DNA of 64,000 bases from positions 20,024,001-20,088,000 of the forward strand of contig OX485809.1 of assembly GCA_950295325.1 (NCBI GenBank). Direction: 5' to 3'. A program made the translations under genes and the position numbers. Shown here one piece after another: positions 11,208 to 24,149 of the stretch; position 1 is the stretch's first letter; every line of letters starts with the position of its first letter. The notes beneath the pieces were generated by a model, which saw only the letters and a list, made by a program, of their open reading frames with translations, was not told where the DNA came from and searched no databases. Source of the DNA: Polytrichum commune. Lineage: Eukaryota; Streptophyta; Polytrichopsida; Polytrichales; Polytrichaceae.

Positions 11208-12500
11208 CTAATGTAAGGAACTAAAAAATAATATGTGGATGCGAAAGAAACTAAAAAAAATTTGAAAAATTCTATTGATAATGAGAACCTTTTTCATTCC
11301 ACAAATGTTGAACCAAATCATCGCGCAAAGAGTAGTCAGTTTCGAGTCTTGCAGGTTGGATGTGCCAACTTGAAGGTCGTTGAAAGTGAAGCCCCGCCTC
11401 AATGTAGAGTGAGATGAGTTTGGAGCATGTAAGACTGGAAGATCTTCATCAGCCTCATCCTCAATGATCATATTATGCATAATGATACATGCGTACATGA
11501 CATCAGCCATATCGGATGTGCTCCATAATCTGCAAGGATGTGCAATCATAGACCACCTTGATTGCAATACACCGAAACATCTTTCCACATCTTTTCGGGC
11601 GGATTCCTGGGAAGCAAAGAAGTTGCTTTCTTTTTGGTCTTCTGGATCTTGTAGACTTTGCACGAAACAACTCCATTTAGGATAAATCCCGTCAGCAAGC
11701 AAATAGTATTTATCATACCAATTTCCATTAACCCAAAAACCCACTCCATTCGCATGGCCAGTAAGTAGATTCCGTACGAGAGGGGCTCCTATTGAGAACA
11801 TTTAGATCATTATTCCCACCAAGAATGCCAAAGAATGCATGCCAAATCCACAACATATAATCACACACAACCTCCAAGATGATGGACCTATTTTTGTTCT
11901 TATCTTGATATGACCACTGCAAAGCAATAGGACATAGTTTCCATTTCCAATGTATGCAGTCAATACTACCAAACATACCAGGCCACCCCCTATCTTGGTT
12001 CACAGTCGTTTGGCTCACAATGTCATTATAAGTGGGTTGACGTAAGTATTCATGTTCAAAACACCTACGAACCCCCCTGCACCAACGCAACATGGATTCT
12101 CGAGCAGTGCTAGGTGCCATCCGACAATATTCTTCTTGCGCCTTGGCAGGTGTACCAAGCGAGAGCATGCGCATGGCAGTTGTTGTTTTTTGCAAGGAGG
12201 ACAAACCAATAGCACCCGCACAATTTGTTTTATGCTCAAAGTAATCGTCACTTGAACACACAACATTGTGCAGTCACAAAAATAGACACTTACGCATCCT
12301 ATAAACCTCGCGAAAGGAGGCTGCATCAAACACGGGTGTTGTGGAGAAGTAATCATTGTAAAGCAATTCTGCATGAAACAACGCAAGTCTATATGTTTGG
12401 TTGTCTACTTGGTCGACTACCACCTCTTTGAACAGGTTCATCATCCAATGAGTCTAAATGATTCATGTACACTAATTGGTTCATCATGTATTCTTCTTCC
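11208..12500 (-). pseudogene. PIF/Harbinger DDE transposase, broken
   Basis: The transposase cuts and joins the element at TWA sites. Reading leftward: an acidic start and GGSRPSRQPN (about 12500-12390), NDYFSTTPV and FREVYRMRKCLFL, then DDYFEHKTNCAGAIGL and LQKTTTAMRML. The catalytic D is in GSIDCIHW, the second D in YYLLADGIYP and the E in ARKDVERCFGVLQ; ACIIMHNMIIEDE closes the domain. All three DDE residues are present. Defects seen: a frame change near 12385, an in-frame TGA at 12276-12274 (where the family usually has Arg, so a CGA-to-TGA change is likely), and a one-base frameshift near 11780 between the first and second catalytic residues. The copy is inactive as read. Confidence 0.85.
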
Positions 12501-13356
12501 TCATCATCTTCTAGGTTGTCCCTAATACTCTAGTTATAAGCCCTCCACTGCTCAGACATTCTAACAAGTTGCACAATGGCCCAAACAACAAAATTCAAAC
12601 ATAGGGAGGGAAAAAAACACTAAAAGACCTTAAACGTTTGAGAATGGAAATAGAACTCAATGATGGACAATGGAAATGGGTAGGGCAACCTTATACACGA
12701 TAAATCAAACCCCAAACAATAATTGAGGAACAATGATGACTCCATATTAGAGCTTTGATAGCATCAAATTATTCAAATAATAGGTGGTTGTGCCATTCAT
12801 GCGCACGGTCCGCTAGAGACAATTATACTAAATCCATTGGTATCAATAAACGAAGGGTGTGACATTGACAAGAACATGTCAAGGTCAAGAGCACGAAGAG
12901 TTTGTGGATTTTGTGGAATTATCTTAACTGATTGGTCAAAGAACCCAATAATTCCAACATAAATAAACCATGCATGCACCGACAATTGAGTAGTATGTGG
13001 ATAGGTATATGAATAATAGGATATAAGAACAACCATCCGCTAAACATAAACCCCCACATGAATTGGATTTGCTAATTATCTCGTATCAGTGTAGTGTTTT
13101 ATTTCATTCCCGGGCGGGGCAATAAAATTCATGCAGTGAAACCGGGCAGAAAATATATTCACGGGCAGGGAATCGGGCAAGGCATCTTATCATGGGCATC
13201 TTATCACGGGCCGGGCTTCGGGGCCTGCTTATCCCGGGCGGGGGTCGGCCTCGGACCGGGTCTGCAAGCCGCTAGGTACCGGGGCTAGTGGGCCTCAGAG
13301 GATGTGCCGGGGCTGCCATCGAGGCCATTATGCCCGGGCTAGTGGGGATGCTCTTA

Positions 13357-15160
13357 GTGGGAAGAAATGCTAGCTAGTAAAAGAAACTAGCTAAGAGATT
13401 AAGTTAGTAGAGGCTAGCTAAACAATGATTAGTTTATTTGTTAGTGTGGGCAATGCAAGACAAGTGGAGGTATTCAGCGTAAGAGGATGAAATCGACATG
13501 AATACTTTATGAGAAAATAAATAAAGAAAATAAGGGGGCACTTGCCCCTTTGCCAACTAGGTGGCGAAAGATTTGAAAAAAATTGAAGGAATTTTCATCG
13601 GAGCCACCTTGGCAAGAAGGTGGCAACATCGATTGGGAAAACCTCCGAACCCTATTTTAATTAATTAATTAATTAATTTTTTGGGAGGGGTTTCAAAAAA
13701 ATGGAATTGGTGGCGGAGGGATCCAACCCTTTGGTGAGATGATTTAAAAACTTGTTCCCCCACATTGCAAATTTTTTTCCCCCAACGTTTGGGTGAAGCC
13801 CTATTTCCATGTAAATAGGAAAAAACTCTCTCTTTGTCCTTTTGTTTGCTTGTAGTAATATGTAAGGAAGTTTTTTTTCGTATATTTTCCTAGTTAAAAT
13901 GTGTCTTTGTTAACATACAATTTTTCTTTTTCTTTCTTTTTCTTTAGAAGTAGGTTAGAGTTTATATGTTGAGAGTTGAAGTGTTGTAGACTTTGGCAGC
14001 TAATAACATAAATGCTTAGTTTACTACCTTGAATCAATTTCTTGAAGAGCTATTTTGTAGCTATTCATAGCCGTTTTTCATTTGTGATTTGGTTGAGGGA
14101 GCAAATAATTTTAAAATTTCAAAGTTGGAGTACAAAATAGGGTGCTCATTCGACAACGGCTCCTAGATTAGACCTACTGGCCTGAGGAAAACTTCAATAT
14201 TTAATAGTATATTTTTTCCCACTTAAAGCTCTTATGTGAATTTTTAGGGCCGGTTAGGACGTGTGATTTGATTAGATAATAGATTAAATATGAATTTCCT
14301 AGTATTTGATACATTGTTGGGCATTTCTAGTTGACTATTTACGTTAGAATGAGGTTGTTGGATCTATCTCAGCTTACCTTCTTGAGCTCATATTTTTTTC
14401 TAATAGATTTCTTTGTTAGCTTTCCAAAGGTATATGAAAATTCCAATCCAAACAATAATAAATTAGTTATGAGTTTTTGAGGTTCGAGATTAGATAGGTG
14501 GAGGTGGAAGGAGTGGTTGAATGGACATTGTACTTCCAAGCCTCATAACTTTTGCAATTTTTATCCGGTAGAAGTGAATTTTTTGTCTTTGAAAAACTAA
14601 TGACATATAATACTGGATTAATTATGGTGAAGCCATAATTATAGGTATAAAAGTGATTTTTTGACCATTGAATAACTTAAGTTCCATAACTAAGTTAGCT
14701 ACAAAAATTGAGATAAGGTCAACTTTTAGGAAATGGAGCAGGAACTAGAAGCGTCCGTTGAAGGGTCAAGGGAAACATTTGGAGTATATTTTAAGGATTT
14801 GGAGCAAAACAATGAGGTAGCGGCTCGGCCTTCATCAAGTCAAACCGAACAAGGAGTATAAAGGTAAGTCAATTAACATTAGTCTTCAATTTAGGATTGA
14901 AGGGAGTGCGGTCAAGGTGTGCATTTCTAAATTCATTTAAATATCTCTTAAAATCAAGTGATTCAACCACTTGACCGCCAAGGGGGGTACCCAACTCCGT
15001 TGTTCTAAAGGTCTCTTGGTATGTTTCGTGGTAGTAGCTTTGATTATTTGAAAAACTTCGTATTTGGTGAAGTCGAATTAATCACCGGTACGGCCACTAT
15101 GTATGTTGTTGGTGGAAAAGTAAGATTAATGACTCACGAATCTACTATTGTGTTATTTGC
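13357..15160. other. Spacer, no gene seen
   Basis: AT-rich sequence with a TTAA/ATTA run near 13660-13680. No motif-bearing frame, terminal repeat or RNA gene was recognised. Confidence 0.5.
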
Positions 15161-15163
15161 CCC

Positions 15164-16456
15164 ATGGATTGGAAGTTATGGTCCCAATTCTTGAGAATTG
15201 TGCAATATATTGAACCTATATGTCGTGCACCTCTCCATGAGAAATGCCCGAAACACCATGGGCACAAGAAGGACTCTGGAATAACACCCGGGACTTGTGA
15301 CGCGGTTGGTGAGAGGGCCCAAAGTAATCCTAGTGTGAGTGAGGATTACTTGGACCCATCACAAGTTTGATGGGTCACAAGGATATGATGCCATGTTGGT
15401 GATGGTAGAATGGTTTGCCAAGTTGGCATACATGGTGTCGATTGTGGGAACCGCAACCGCGTCGAAGACCGCATAGCCCTTTCTCGAAGGATGGTGGAGG
15501 CACCACGGGTTGCTGAGAGTGATTATGTTGGATCGAGATCCAAAGTTCACAAGTGCATTTTGGAGGCATTTTTTTAGGAAGGTTGGAACAAGACTTAGGT
15601 TTAGTATGGCCTTCCATTCCCAAAAGGATGGGAAAACGGAGTGTGTGAATGGAGTCTCAAACCAATACTTGAGGAACTTGGTGAGTGCAGACCAACAAGA
15701 TTGGATGGACTATGTGGGTTGAGCGGAGTTTAATTGCAATGTAGCCACGCACTTGGCAACCAAAGGGTCATCTTTCGTGGTGGTTTTCGGAGTGGATGCA
15801 CTCCAACCTACTAACCTAGCTCTCGAGGGGGCACTTTCAATACTAGTGTTCAAACAAGATGGTGAGGACTTGGCCAAGAAGCATGAACAAGTCTTGGGGA
15901 TGGCCAAGTTGTTGGTGGAGAAAGCTTGAAAGCGCTACGAAAAGCAATGCCGGAAGACACCAAGTGGAGTATGAGGTGGGCGGAAAGGTGTTGTTGAATG
16001 TGAATAACTTCACCTTGCCCGAAGGCCTCACTCCAAAATTTATGTCCAAAATTGGAGCTCTGTTTCCCATTGTGGAACGAGTGTTCAAGGACATGTATAA
16101 ATTGGAGTTACCGCCTGAGATCAAAGTGCATCCGACATTCCATGTCTCATTACTAAAGCCATTTAAGGAAGACATATTGTGGCCCGATCGCAAACAAGTG
16201 ATTAGGCCACCTCCCGACCTTGTAGGAGGTCATTTGGAACATGAGGTAAGAGGCCCAAGTGGGAAAAAAAATTACAAAAAAGTATTTAGTGAGATGGCGA
16301 GGATACAATGAGAAAAAAACCACTTGGGTAGTGGCACGAGACATGATCAAAGTCAAGGAATTGGTGAAGCACTTTGAAGAAACTAGGGCTAGAGGTTCCA
16401 ATAAAAAGAAACGTAGGCATTGATGAGGACATCAATCTCCTTTAGTGGGGGAGAGA
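15164..16456 (+). pseudogene. Ty3/gypsy integrase and C-terminal domain remnant
   Basis: The integrase core is recognisable across frames. Bases 15360-15480 encode GYDAMLVMVEWFAKLAYM and end at an in-frame TAG. Bases 15510-15722 encode LDRDPKFTSAFW...FSMAFHSQKDGKTECVN, the part of the core with the second catalytic D and the E. After a TGA at 15720 come AEFNCNVATH and, at 15859-16311, KVLLNVNNFTLPEG...VHPTFHVSLLKP, the usual tail of plant gypsy Pol. At least three breaks make it non-functional. Gag, protease and reverse transcriptase are missing: upstream 15215-15355 is LTR-related sequence instead, so the element is rearranged. Confidence 0.8.
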
Positions 16457-17042
16457 TGGTAGTAGCACATTTAGCTTGGAGGCAATGCCCTCCACAACAT
16501 GTACATTTTCTTTGGCTTAAGGCAATAAAGTTCAACTTTAATGATGCAAAGAGAAAAGTATGAGATGAGGTCCTAGTCTTGTACGTATACTCGTTTGGCA
16601 TGTCTATTCCCCCTCTCATGTCTATTCTTGACAGTGGGGTAGGGGCCCTACCAAAAACTCTAGAAGCTTATATGGATGAGGTGGTATGGCAACCAAATCC
16701 ATCCGAGACTTAACGGTACGGCCTCCACGGGCATTGGCCCATTGTGGGGGCATAGTTGCCTAGTATGGTTTGGATTGTTACAGTATTGCTCTGACAACAC
16801 GATGATCAACTTAAAATTGGACTTCCATGAATGGAAGTCCACATCTTACCATTGGTTACCGATTAAACAGTGAGTCCCGAATGCAAGTGTAGGAGGGTTG
16901 GTCCCCCTCATATGGACTAAAATGTCCGCGGTATGAGAACTAATTATTAGCATGATGGAATGTAAAGGGTTAGCGTTTGTGACCCTTGCCAGAATTAAAA
17001 AATGACCAAGATTGTTAAGGGGCACTAGCAAGGGTTGCGACA
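16457..17042 (+). repeat. Probable 3' LTR of the gypsy remnant
   Basis: It follows a purine-rich tract (GTGGGGGAGAGA, 16445-16456) that would serve as the plus-strand primer, starts TGGTAGTAGCAC and ends GGGTTGCGACA, giving TG..CA ends. Most of its length is repeated in reverse complement at 6555-6990. A TATA-like word occurs in CTTATATGGATG near 16669. The 5' LTR was not found, so the exact borders are inferred. Confidence 0.55.
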
Positions 17043-19397
17043 CTATAGGTTGTCCATCACCCTAGTCCCATTAAGTTGCATTTTGTGGTCTATCCAATGT
17101 AACATACTTAACGAGATTAAACCACCAAACATATCTTGAACCCTTGTTGGCAAGAAAAAACTTGAATCGGAAACTTAACTCAATAAGGTGACACCACCCT
17201 TTGGACCGTAAAAGTCCGAAGGGTTTGAGCTAAGGAGTGCACCAACCAGATAAGGGATGATGGCTAATGCATGAATGTAGTAAGATAAGATGTGTGAATG
17301 AAATTAACTAAGTAAAAAGAAAGTTATTTAAAAGGTGGGACGTAAGCCAAGTTCCTTTGCTTAGGACATTTAAACACAACTAAATACGGAAGTAGGAATG
17401 TATTGAATGATCGATCAAATTGTCACTCTTCCGTCCACTGAGATAAAGGTGGTATGAGTCACACCCGGTTGGTATGTAGTATGTACCAAAGCCATTTCAA
17501 TTCATAAGTTAGGATTGCCTTGGTTTCAATGTTGGTACGTCTGCACTTAGACTAGGTCGTAGGTCTAGGTTCGAATTACGTATGAAAATGATTAGTGGAT
17601 TTTAGAGCCACAATATTAAAAACTAAGGCCCAACCTCCAGAGGTACTACAACACAAATTCAATCTCCCTCCAAAATCTAAGCACTCACCTTATACACCTA
17701 CCTCCAAGTTTGGCTTGGGTACCTGCAAGTGCAGGCCACCCTCACCAAAGGACTTATGTGACACTTTTAGGCTCCCTCAGAGGGGGATGGCCCAAAAGTG
17801 TCACATCCTACTATGAATGATATTGAATGACATTTCTTCACACAATTTCTCCACCTACATCCTATCTTGAAACACACAACCCCTCACTTGCCTAGGATGT
17901 TTAAATTTCTTGTCTACAAGCTCAATTGGTGTTTTCTACACCACTATGAACGCCCTCACCTCCTTCTCAAGCTCCACAAACCTATTTCTCCACCTCAACT
18001 CCTACCATTTCTTTATAATCCTCACCCTACACACCAACACTATCATACGCCATCCACCTCCTTCAATGTCCATCCCACTAGTAGAATTACATATCCCGTT
18101 TCCCGACAACAGATTCCAATCCTTCCACCGCACCTTTATAGATACCAACTAACAAACATATCCAACCCCTACCAGACCCCCCCCCCCCCCCCCCCAAATT
18201 CTCACCCCACCCACTACAAGGTGGATACCTTCCAAGACAAATCCAAAAAAGATGGAAAAAAAACATCTCCACACATGGCTCAAATTTAAGCAAATTTGGA
18301 CTTAGGTACTATACAAAAATAATAATGACACATTGTAACATTGTCTTACAACCACAACTATTGCGAGCAACATGCAAATGTGATCATGTACATTGTGTCT
18401 AAAGCCAAATCACACAATTCATTTGTTCCCATCGCCGAAGCTATTGATATGAGTGTTGGCCAACATTGACAGCGGTGGGTTATAAAAGGTGAAACATTGC
18501 TAATTATTAAAGTTGATCAATGTTTATTAGTAACATTGTTGTTATGAATGGAAGCCATCCAAGTGGTGGTATGTAAGTGACATTGTGTATGGTTAAAAGT
18601 TCAAATTAGGTAATGCATAAATTTGGTAATTGGAGATGTGAAAAAATGGGACACATCATTCATATCCATTTCTATAGGAAGAAAACAACAACATGTGAAC
18701 AACAAACAATACTGTGATCTCTTTATTTCATGTGAAGAAACAACGGCACATGAGATTAATATGAAAAATATGGATAACACCATTGATACCAACATAATTA
18801 TCAATTGGCGTACTAACAACTCATGCTAAATTGGTATTGTCAAAGTTGCACATGGAATCAATAATGGAACTCAATGTTGTCATTTTCCTATTCAATGGCC
18901 ACATGACCCTTTATGAGGCCCCTAGTAGTTTCTTGTTTATCCCACTCTCTCAATGCACACATTTCATTCGCAACTACAACTAATCTGCAAGAACTTTTGA
19001 ATAACTTGTTCACCTTTGCAATTCCAGTTGTTTGATATTGTCAACATGGCTAATATATGAAATCTAGTAAATAACAACAGTCGGACATCATAACTAAAAA
19101 TTAATCAATGAAAATTGGAAACCTTGTAAGGGTGATTGCACTACATATTCAAGTTACATTAGAAAGGCTTTATCAACATGAAACCATTGATTGCACCAAA
19201 GTGCCTTAGCTTTGGTAAAGAGACTAAAATGCGATACTTTATGCAAGACAAATGACGATGGTTGTGCCTATGCAAGCACACCACACAAGGTCCAAATAAA
19301 ATGAACACATTGCCATACTATTAACAAGGTAAATAGGATGAGACTGAGTGATAATCACAAATGTATATATCAAATTGATGTTAAAAGATCTTAAAGT
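17043..19397. other. Spacer with pyrimidine-rich stretches
   Basis: No gene is recognised. Bases 17640-18290 are CT-rich and give Pro/His/Thr-rich frames without family motifs. An 18-base C run sits near 18178-18195 and may be unreliable in sequencing. Confidence 0.45.
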
Positions 19398-19560
19398 CAT
19401 TATCCAAAACCTACCTATATAATTGTTAGGCCAAACCATTAATAACCTTAATTCGTCATATCTAAGACACCTAGACATTATCCAAAACCAACCTATATAA
19501 TTGTTAGGCCAAACCATAAATAACCTTAATTCTTCATATCTAAGACACCTAGACATTATC
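19398..19560. repeat. 78-base tandem duplication
   Basis: Two near-identical 78-base units start at 19398 and 19476 (CATTATCCAAAAC...TATATAATTGTTAGGCC), with the start of a third at 19554. The copies differ at only a few positions, so the duplication is recent. Confidence 0.8.
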
Positions 19561-19984
19561 CAAATCACCTTTTAAGTTTCTTTGAGTGTTTCTTTGGATT
19601 TTCCCTATCCAAGATCTAAATTGCATTCCCCTTACTATACCACTAAAGACAATGTAGCTTCCATCTATTAGATCCATTCATCACCACCCACAAACTCATA
19701 AAACCAACACTTTCATGTCCTCACTTCCTTCATCACTAACCACAACTAGTTGTTGCCCCCCCCCTTCCCCCCCCCAACCATTGTTTATTCCCCACTACCT
19801 TTATGCATCACTAACATCTCCCCATGAAGATCCTCACCACAATCCTCATACTATTTTGATGGTTTCTTTACACCCTCAGATACCAGAGCTAACAACAACA
19901 TTGAAGGGTTGGGAGTGTAGAATGGTCCCCCAAACACATGCATAGCGGTTAAACTCCCTGGATACCCCAACATTCTATGTGCAA

Positions 19985-20340
19985 AATTGTATGCAATATT
20001 GTTAGCAATCTAACATACCCAATCACTCTCTCACCGCCATCAACATCTTCACAAACAATCTTAATAATTTCTACCTTCTACACAACCACATCCAACACCC
20101 CTCTTCTCAATCCAACCACCTGGATAAGCTCCTCATTGCAACAATCATCTCCCACATACAAAACAAAACCCATGCTATGTTTACCTACAAGGTTCGTGCA
20201 CATACCAACATTTTTAGCAATGAAGAAGCTGATAAACTTGCAAAACATGGCCCTAGTGATACACCCAATCCAAATGGCCCATTTCATCTTATTGGCGCAC
20301 CCAACCTCCTACCTCCTCCCAACATGGTGGTCCATATGAA
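19985..20340 (+). pseudogene. LINE RNase H domain remnant
   Basis: One frame reads FYLLHNHIQHP...HLDKLLIATIISHIQNKTH, then KVRAHTNIFSNEEADKLAKHG and a Pro-rich tail ending PPPNMV. The AHxxxxxNEEAD motif is the C-terminal active-site region of RNase H as found at the end of many plant LINE Pol proteins. The preceding CT-rich sequence (19700-19985) may be more of the same element but has no motif I can name. The reverse transcriptase is not visible, so this is a truncated relic. Confidence 0.6.
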
Positions 20341-20359
20341 ACCGCCGACACTATATTGA

Positions 20360-21122
20360 AAAGAACACACCAATTTCAAGGTCTCACACGCCATCAACAC
20401 CATTCAACTTCAGATCATGTAAGTTGTGAAAACAAACACTTATAGGTCATGAAAACAAATTATAATGGTTTGGAAATCATGGCAACCATATCAGGGATCT
20501 AGTAACTTAACCTACCTCCCATAAATATATGGGTGATTCATGCCATCTTAATACGTTAATTCAGAGTCTGTAATGCTAATTCTGTGGTGTGCGGGTCAGT
20601 TCGTTTTAGGTCTGGACTCTAATTTCTCAATGCAATAGAATTTCCATCTGCTATTACACTTTGTGTTTTTCTTTTTTCTTCTAAAAAGAGGGCAGAGAAG
20701 GAAAAATGAAATCTCTCCCCTTGCCACATTCAGGTAGCCAAGCTTCAGTTGTGATCCTGCTCTTTGGTAATGGGCAGTGGTGCTCCATGGCCAGCTACAG
20801 GTAAGTAAATCCAGTAGAAAGGTTAGGGGTTTTGATTCAATTCACAAGTCTTCATAGACTCCATTTGTTTCGGTCAAGTTGCTATGAGATTGTTCACTTA
20901 GTAGCTACTGGATTTGTTGAAATTCTACTCTGCAACAAAATTTCGTATGTCTGCACCCCCAGAGACATGCGAAGCAGTCCAGAGTGGCGAGGCTGTCAAT
21001 TCCATTGATAAAATGAACAGACAGAAAATCTGTTGAACCTCCCACCATGCTACTAACATGGTTTATGTCCAGTATCTTACTTCTCTATAGAATTGTGAAC
21101 TCTCAAACAAAATTATGTTTCT
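20360..21122. other. Spacer; proximal part likely the 3' untranslated region of the DUF1295 gene
   Basis: There is no coding signal. The 21122-side bases directly follow the stop codon of the minus-strand gene, so some of this is probably its 3' untranslated region. No clear polyadenylation signal was pinned down. Confidence 0.4.
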
Positions 21123-23108
21123 CTATGAGGACTTCTTTGCTCCTGTCTTGGGGGTGAGTTTAAACCAAGGGACCAGTACAGAGGTAGTCTGTTGATAGTT
21201 GCGGTAAACGTCAGCCCTGCTGGGCTTCTCCAGCATCCTCCTCTCCACAAGCACAGTCACATGAGCAAGGCAAGCTGAGTTCACCAGAGTCCCTACAACC
21301 ATCCACCCTTGCCCCAAGTGCCACGCGTACAATGCCAAACCCCACCACCATAGCTGCTCCCCAAAATAGTTTGGGTGTCTTGAGTATCGCCATAAGCCTT
21401 CATTCAGAAGAGGGGATGCTGGCACCCCAAGGTCCTTCAAAATACTATTCTTCATCATAAATGCATGGAGCTGGTTATCGGCAAAGAAGCTTATTGTGAC
21501 CCCTGCTCCGCAAATACACGTTGCAAGGGCGTCCCACAGGTTCCATGGTGTCTGGTTGGAGTGAACAGCGTACAAAGGAAGGCAGATGCCAACCAGAAAA
21601 ATCTGCAGAGTGAAGCAAATTGGAGAATATCTCAGGAGATGGTTGTGACATGAAATTCACTCACTAAGGTAAACAAGGCTACTACAGTTACTTTCCAGGA
21701 GGTTTGGCCTCTTCTTATGTGTAATTCAGAAAAAGCCACCAGTTGATTAGCAAAACTTCTACAAAATCCAATGTCATAAGAATATGATCAAGGTGAGAAA
21801 GCATCGATGTGTGACGAATTTTCCAACAGTATATGTGTGTTCTCCTGAAGTGGTTATATAGGTGTACACAGAGTAGTTACTGCTGAGCATTGACTTTTTG
21901 GCTATCCCAACCAATGAGCTGTCTTATAGATCCTTAGAATAATATTCCTGTTGTTTGTTTTTGGAAAATATTAAACCATTTTACGCCCAAAAGTAGGTGT
22001 TTGAATAGAACATGTCTACATTACACAATACACAGTAGTAACATGGAGAAAGAGAAGTACGGGCCACCAACAGGGTCACACCTGCTGTGAAATATAAACT
22101 GCAAAGAAAGACATCCACCACCAATGCCTTGGGTGTTGTTTCCTCAGCTGTGTGAATCGCCAGTCTTCTCTCTCCCCCCATTGCCAATTCTCTCTACGGA
22201 AGTACGAGTATGTGAGGCGAGCGCTCCACATCCACAGAAGGGTCATCACTATTCTTGATCTTAAAGGGTCGCCTTTCGCATGCGGATGTGTACCATAGAA
22301 GTAGCCAATCATCACAGGTATGAATGTCCAGTACGGATCTATAAGCTGCATCCACCAATATCATTATTGTGAACAAAGCAAAACCTTTACTATATGTAGG
22401 TTGTAGATTGGACATCCCCACAATTCCAACAAGTATGAGGTTGCAGTGTCATATACATGATGAAGAGTAACTTCTGAAACAGAATTTCAGATCCTTTCAA
22501 CATCAACTGTCTTGTGAAATTCTGATCATTAAACCTGGCATCAACATTATCATTATATTGCCAGGTATAAAGGTCTATTACCCAAAAAGCTGTTGCGTAT
22601 GTCCTATAGTGGCATGAACAACTGAGTACATAGATTTTGAGCAAACACAAAATCAAACCTGAAATTGGATTAACTTGATTTTCTCAATACATTTCTACCG
22701 AGATATATTGCCTTAGAAAAAGAAGCCTTGAAGTTACTTTCTGAGATATACATGTTCTTGCTTTAGATTGTTCTACATGTGCACGTTCCTGAACTGTGAT
22801 ACTTAGAATGCGCATTCTTCTAACACTGTACATACCCAAGTGCTTTGCTGAACAAGGCTGATGATCCAAAACAGAACGTTGACATTGAAGAAGAAGATTG
22901 CGTTGACAAGATACAGGGGATGCTCTCTTCCCCATTCACAAATGCTGCTCCAATACTTGAGGGTTTCACTCTCTTCCTGTTGTGTCCTAGTAGGATTGCA
23001 ATGGAACAGGAATACATATTGAAAGAGAATTGCTGGTATGGAAACAAGAACTGCCAACACTGCATTCCGGATGTTCCTTGAGCCTCTTAATCGCTGAGAT
23101 TCCACCAT
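21123..23108 (-). CDS. DUF1295 / steroid 5-alpha-reductase-like membrane protein
   Basis: Three exons in minus order: 23108-22836, 22345-22082 and 21602-21123, with introns GTATGT..TGCAG and GTGTGA..TGCAG, both phase 0, giving a 338-residue protein. It matches the land-plant DUF1295 family (annotated as 3-oxo-5-alpha-steroid 4-dehydrogenase-like; the true substrate is unknown). Exon 1 encodes a hydrophobic N-terminus and NVNVLFWIISLVQ; exon 2 encodes DPYWTFIPVMIGYFYGTHP, YFRRENWQWGEREDWRF and HWWWMSFFAVYISQQ; exon 3 encodes SFFADNQLH and the family signature GLWRYSRHPNYFGEQLWWWG, then TSVLVPWFK. It is expected to span the ER or another endomembrane several times. The ATG at 23108 fits the family's N-terminus; an in-frame ATG at 23171 would add 21 residues. 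There are no stops or frameshifts, and a TATA-like AAATATAT lies near 23230-23240 on the minus strand. It looks like an active gene. Confidence 0.92.
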
Positions 23109-23171
23109 ATTCCCTGCTGTAGAGACTGGTGGACAGTAAAAAAAAGATGGATCAGTAACTATAACTACCAT

Positions 23172-24149
23172 TCCATGCTGGGTTTAATACCTACCCATTT
23201 CAATTGTTCTTGGGTTGTAGTCTGCAGACGCAGATATATTTATGGCAGCCCTCTGTTTGGGAGCCTAATTGAGGAATAGGGCGTTGGCTGGGTTTGTGTA
23301 CAAAAGCAAAGCAAAGAGAAGATGAGCAGACAATCTATATTTTGTCCAAAAGTCTCATATAAATATGTGAACCCCATGAAACATGAGTTGGGATCTTCAA
23401 AACCAGTACTGAAATCTCTTCGGGTTGTTGATATTGTTATGGAAATCATAATGACATATAACCGAGTTCCTATTAATTCCAGTCGGGTGATTTTCATATC
23501 ATTCTGCAGCAGGGCCCAGACCATTACTTCTGGGAAATGTAACATCAATACAAATTCATCTTTTGCCACTAGCCTATTTGAAAGGTGCCAGTATTAGGAA
23601 ACATGTCCAACTGATGCCCAACCGTGACATATGACATTGATACAATACGGAAGAGTTGTGGCTGTCGACTACAAGATGAGTCTAATGTTTCACAAATTAT
23701 CAGACAGCATACAGGGATCCGGAGAAGTTATGAGGAAGAAGGGGTATTAAATGAAGGGTTAGTGTATTTATGGCTCGAGACTACACACAATGAAACCTTT
23801 CCAAGGATATAGAGAAGCAGTCCTACTACTGCATACTCATCAATAGAAGCACACCCTAATCTATGCATTCAAGCTGCCGGTTACCCAACAACTACACGGA
23901 CTCCAAGCAGGTTCTCCAGGAAAAACAAATCCATGAATTCTGAGTCCACCTCAATCCAACACAAGCACAATTCTCTTCCCAGCCCAATTCAACTCCAATC
24001 AGTGCCAATGGAGCTTCAAAAACCGACAGTTTTATTGAATATGAAGACTCCAAAGCAGACAGCCAGAGGTGGAATCAGTAAACCCTGACACTCTCTAAAC
24101 CCTAGCATCAAAATCCAGCTTAATGTTGAACTGAAGTTTGCAAGGAAGC
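23172..24149. other. Upstream region of the DUF1295 gene
   Basis: Contains the likely minus-strand promoter and 5' leader. A minus-strand frame at 23240-23569 shows no motif and is not called. Confidence 0.4.

Larger units (their letters stand above)
8810..13353. mobile_element. Complete but degenerate PIF/Harbinger DNA transposon
   Basis: The left end is GAGCGTCCCCGCC and the complement of the right end is GAGCATCCCCACT. Both flanks carry TTA (8807-8809 and 13354-13356), the Harbinger target duplication. The 4,544-base element contains the two genes expected of an autonomous PIF/Harbinger: a Myb/SANT-like protein on plus (9029-10304) and a DDE transposase on minus (12500-11208). They converge on a small minisatellite. 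The subterminal regions are GC-rich with repeated CGGGC words, mainly 13105-13345, which may bind transposase. Stops and frameshifts in both genes mean this copy cannot make its own proteins. The MITE at 46651-47067 has matching ends. Confidence 0.9.

Noticed and set aside
17540-17600. Possible tRNA (AGGTTCGAATTAC resembles a B box)
   Set aside because: No acceptor, D or anticodon stem can be paired around it.
17867-18289. 140-codon plus frame rich in Pro, His and Thr
   Set aside because: CT-rich sequence bias; no family motif and it crosses an 18-base C run.
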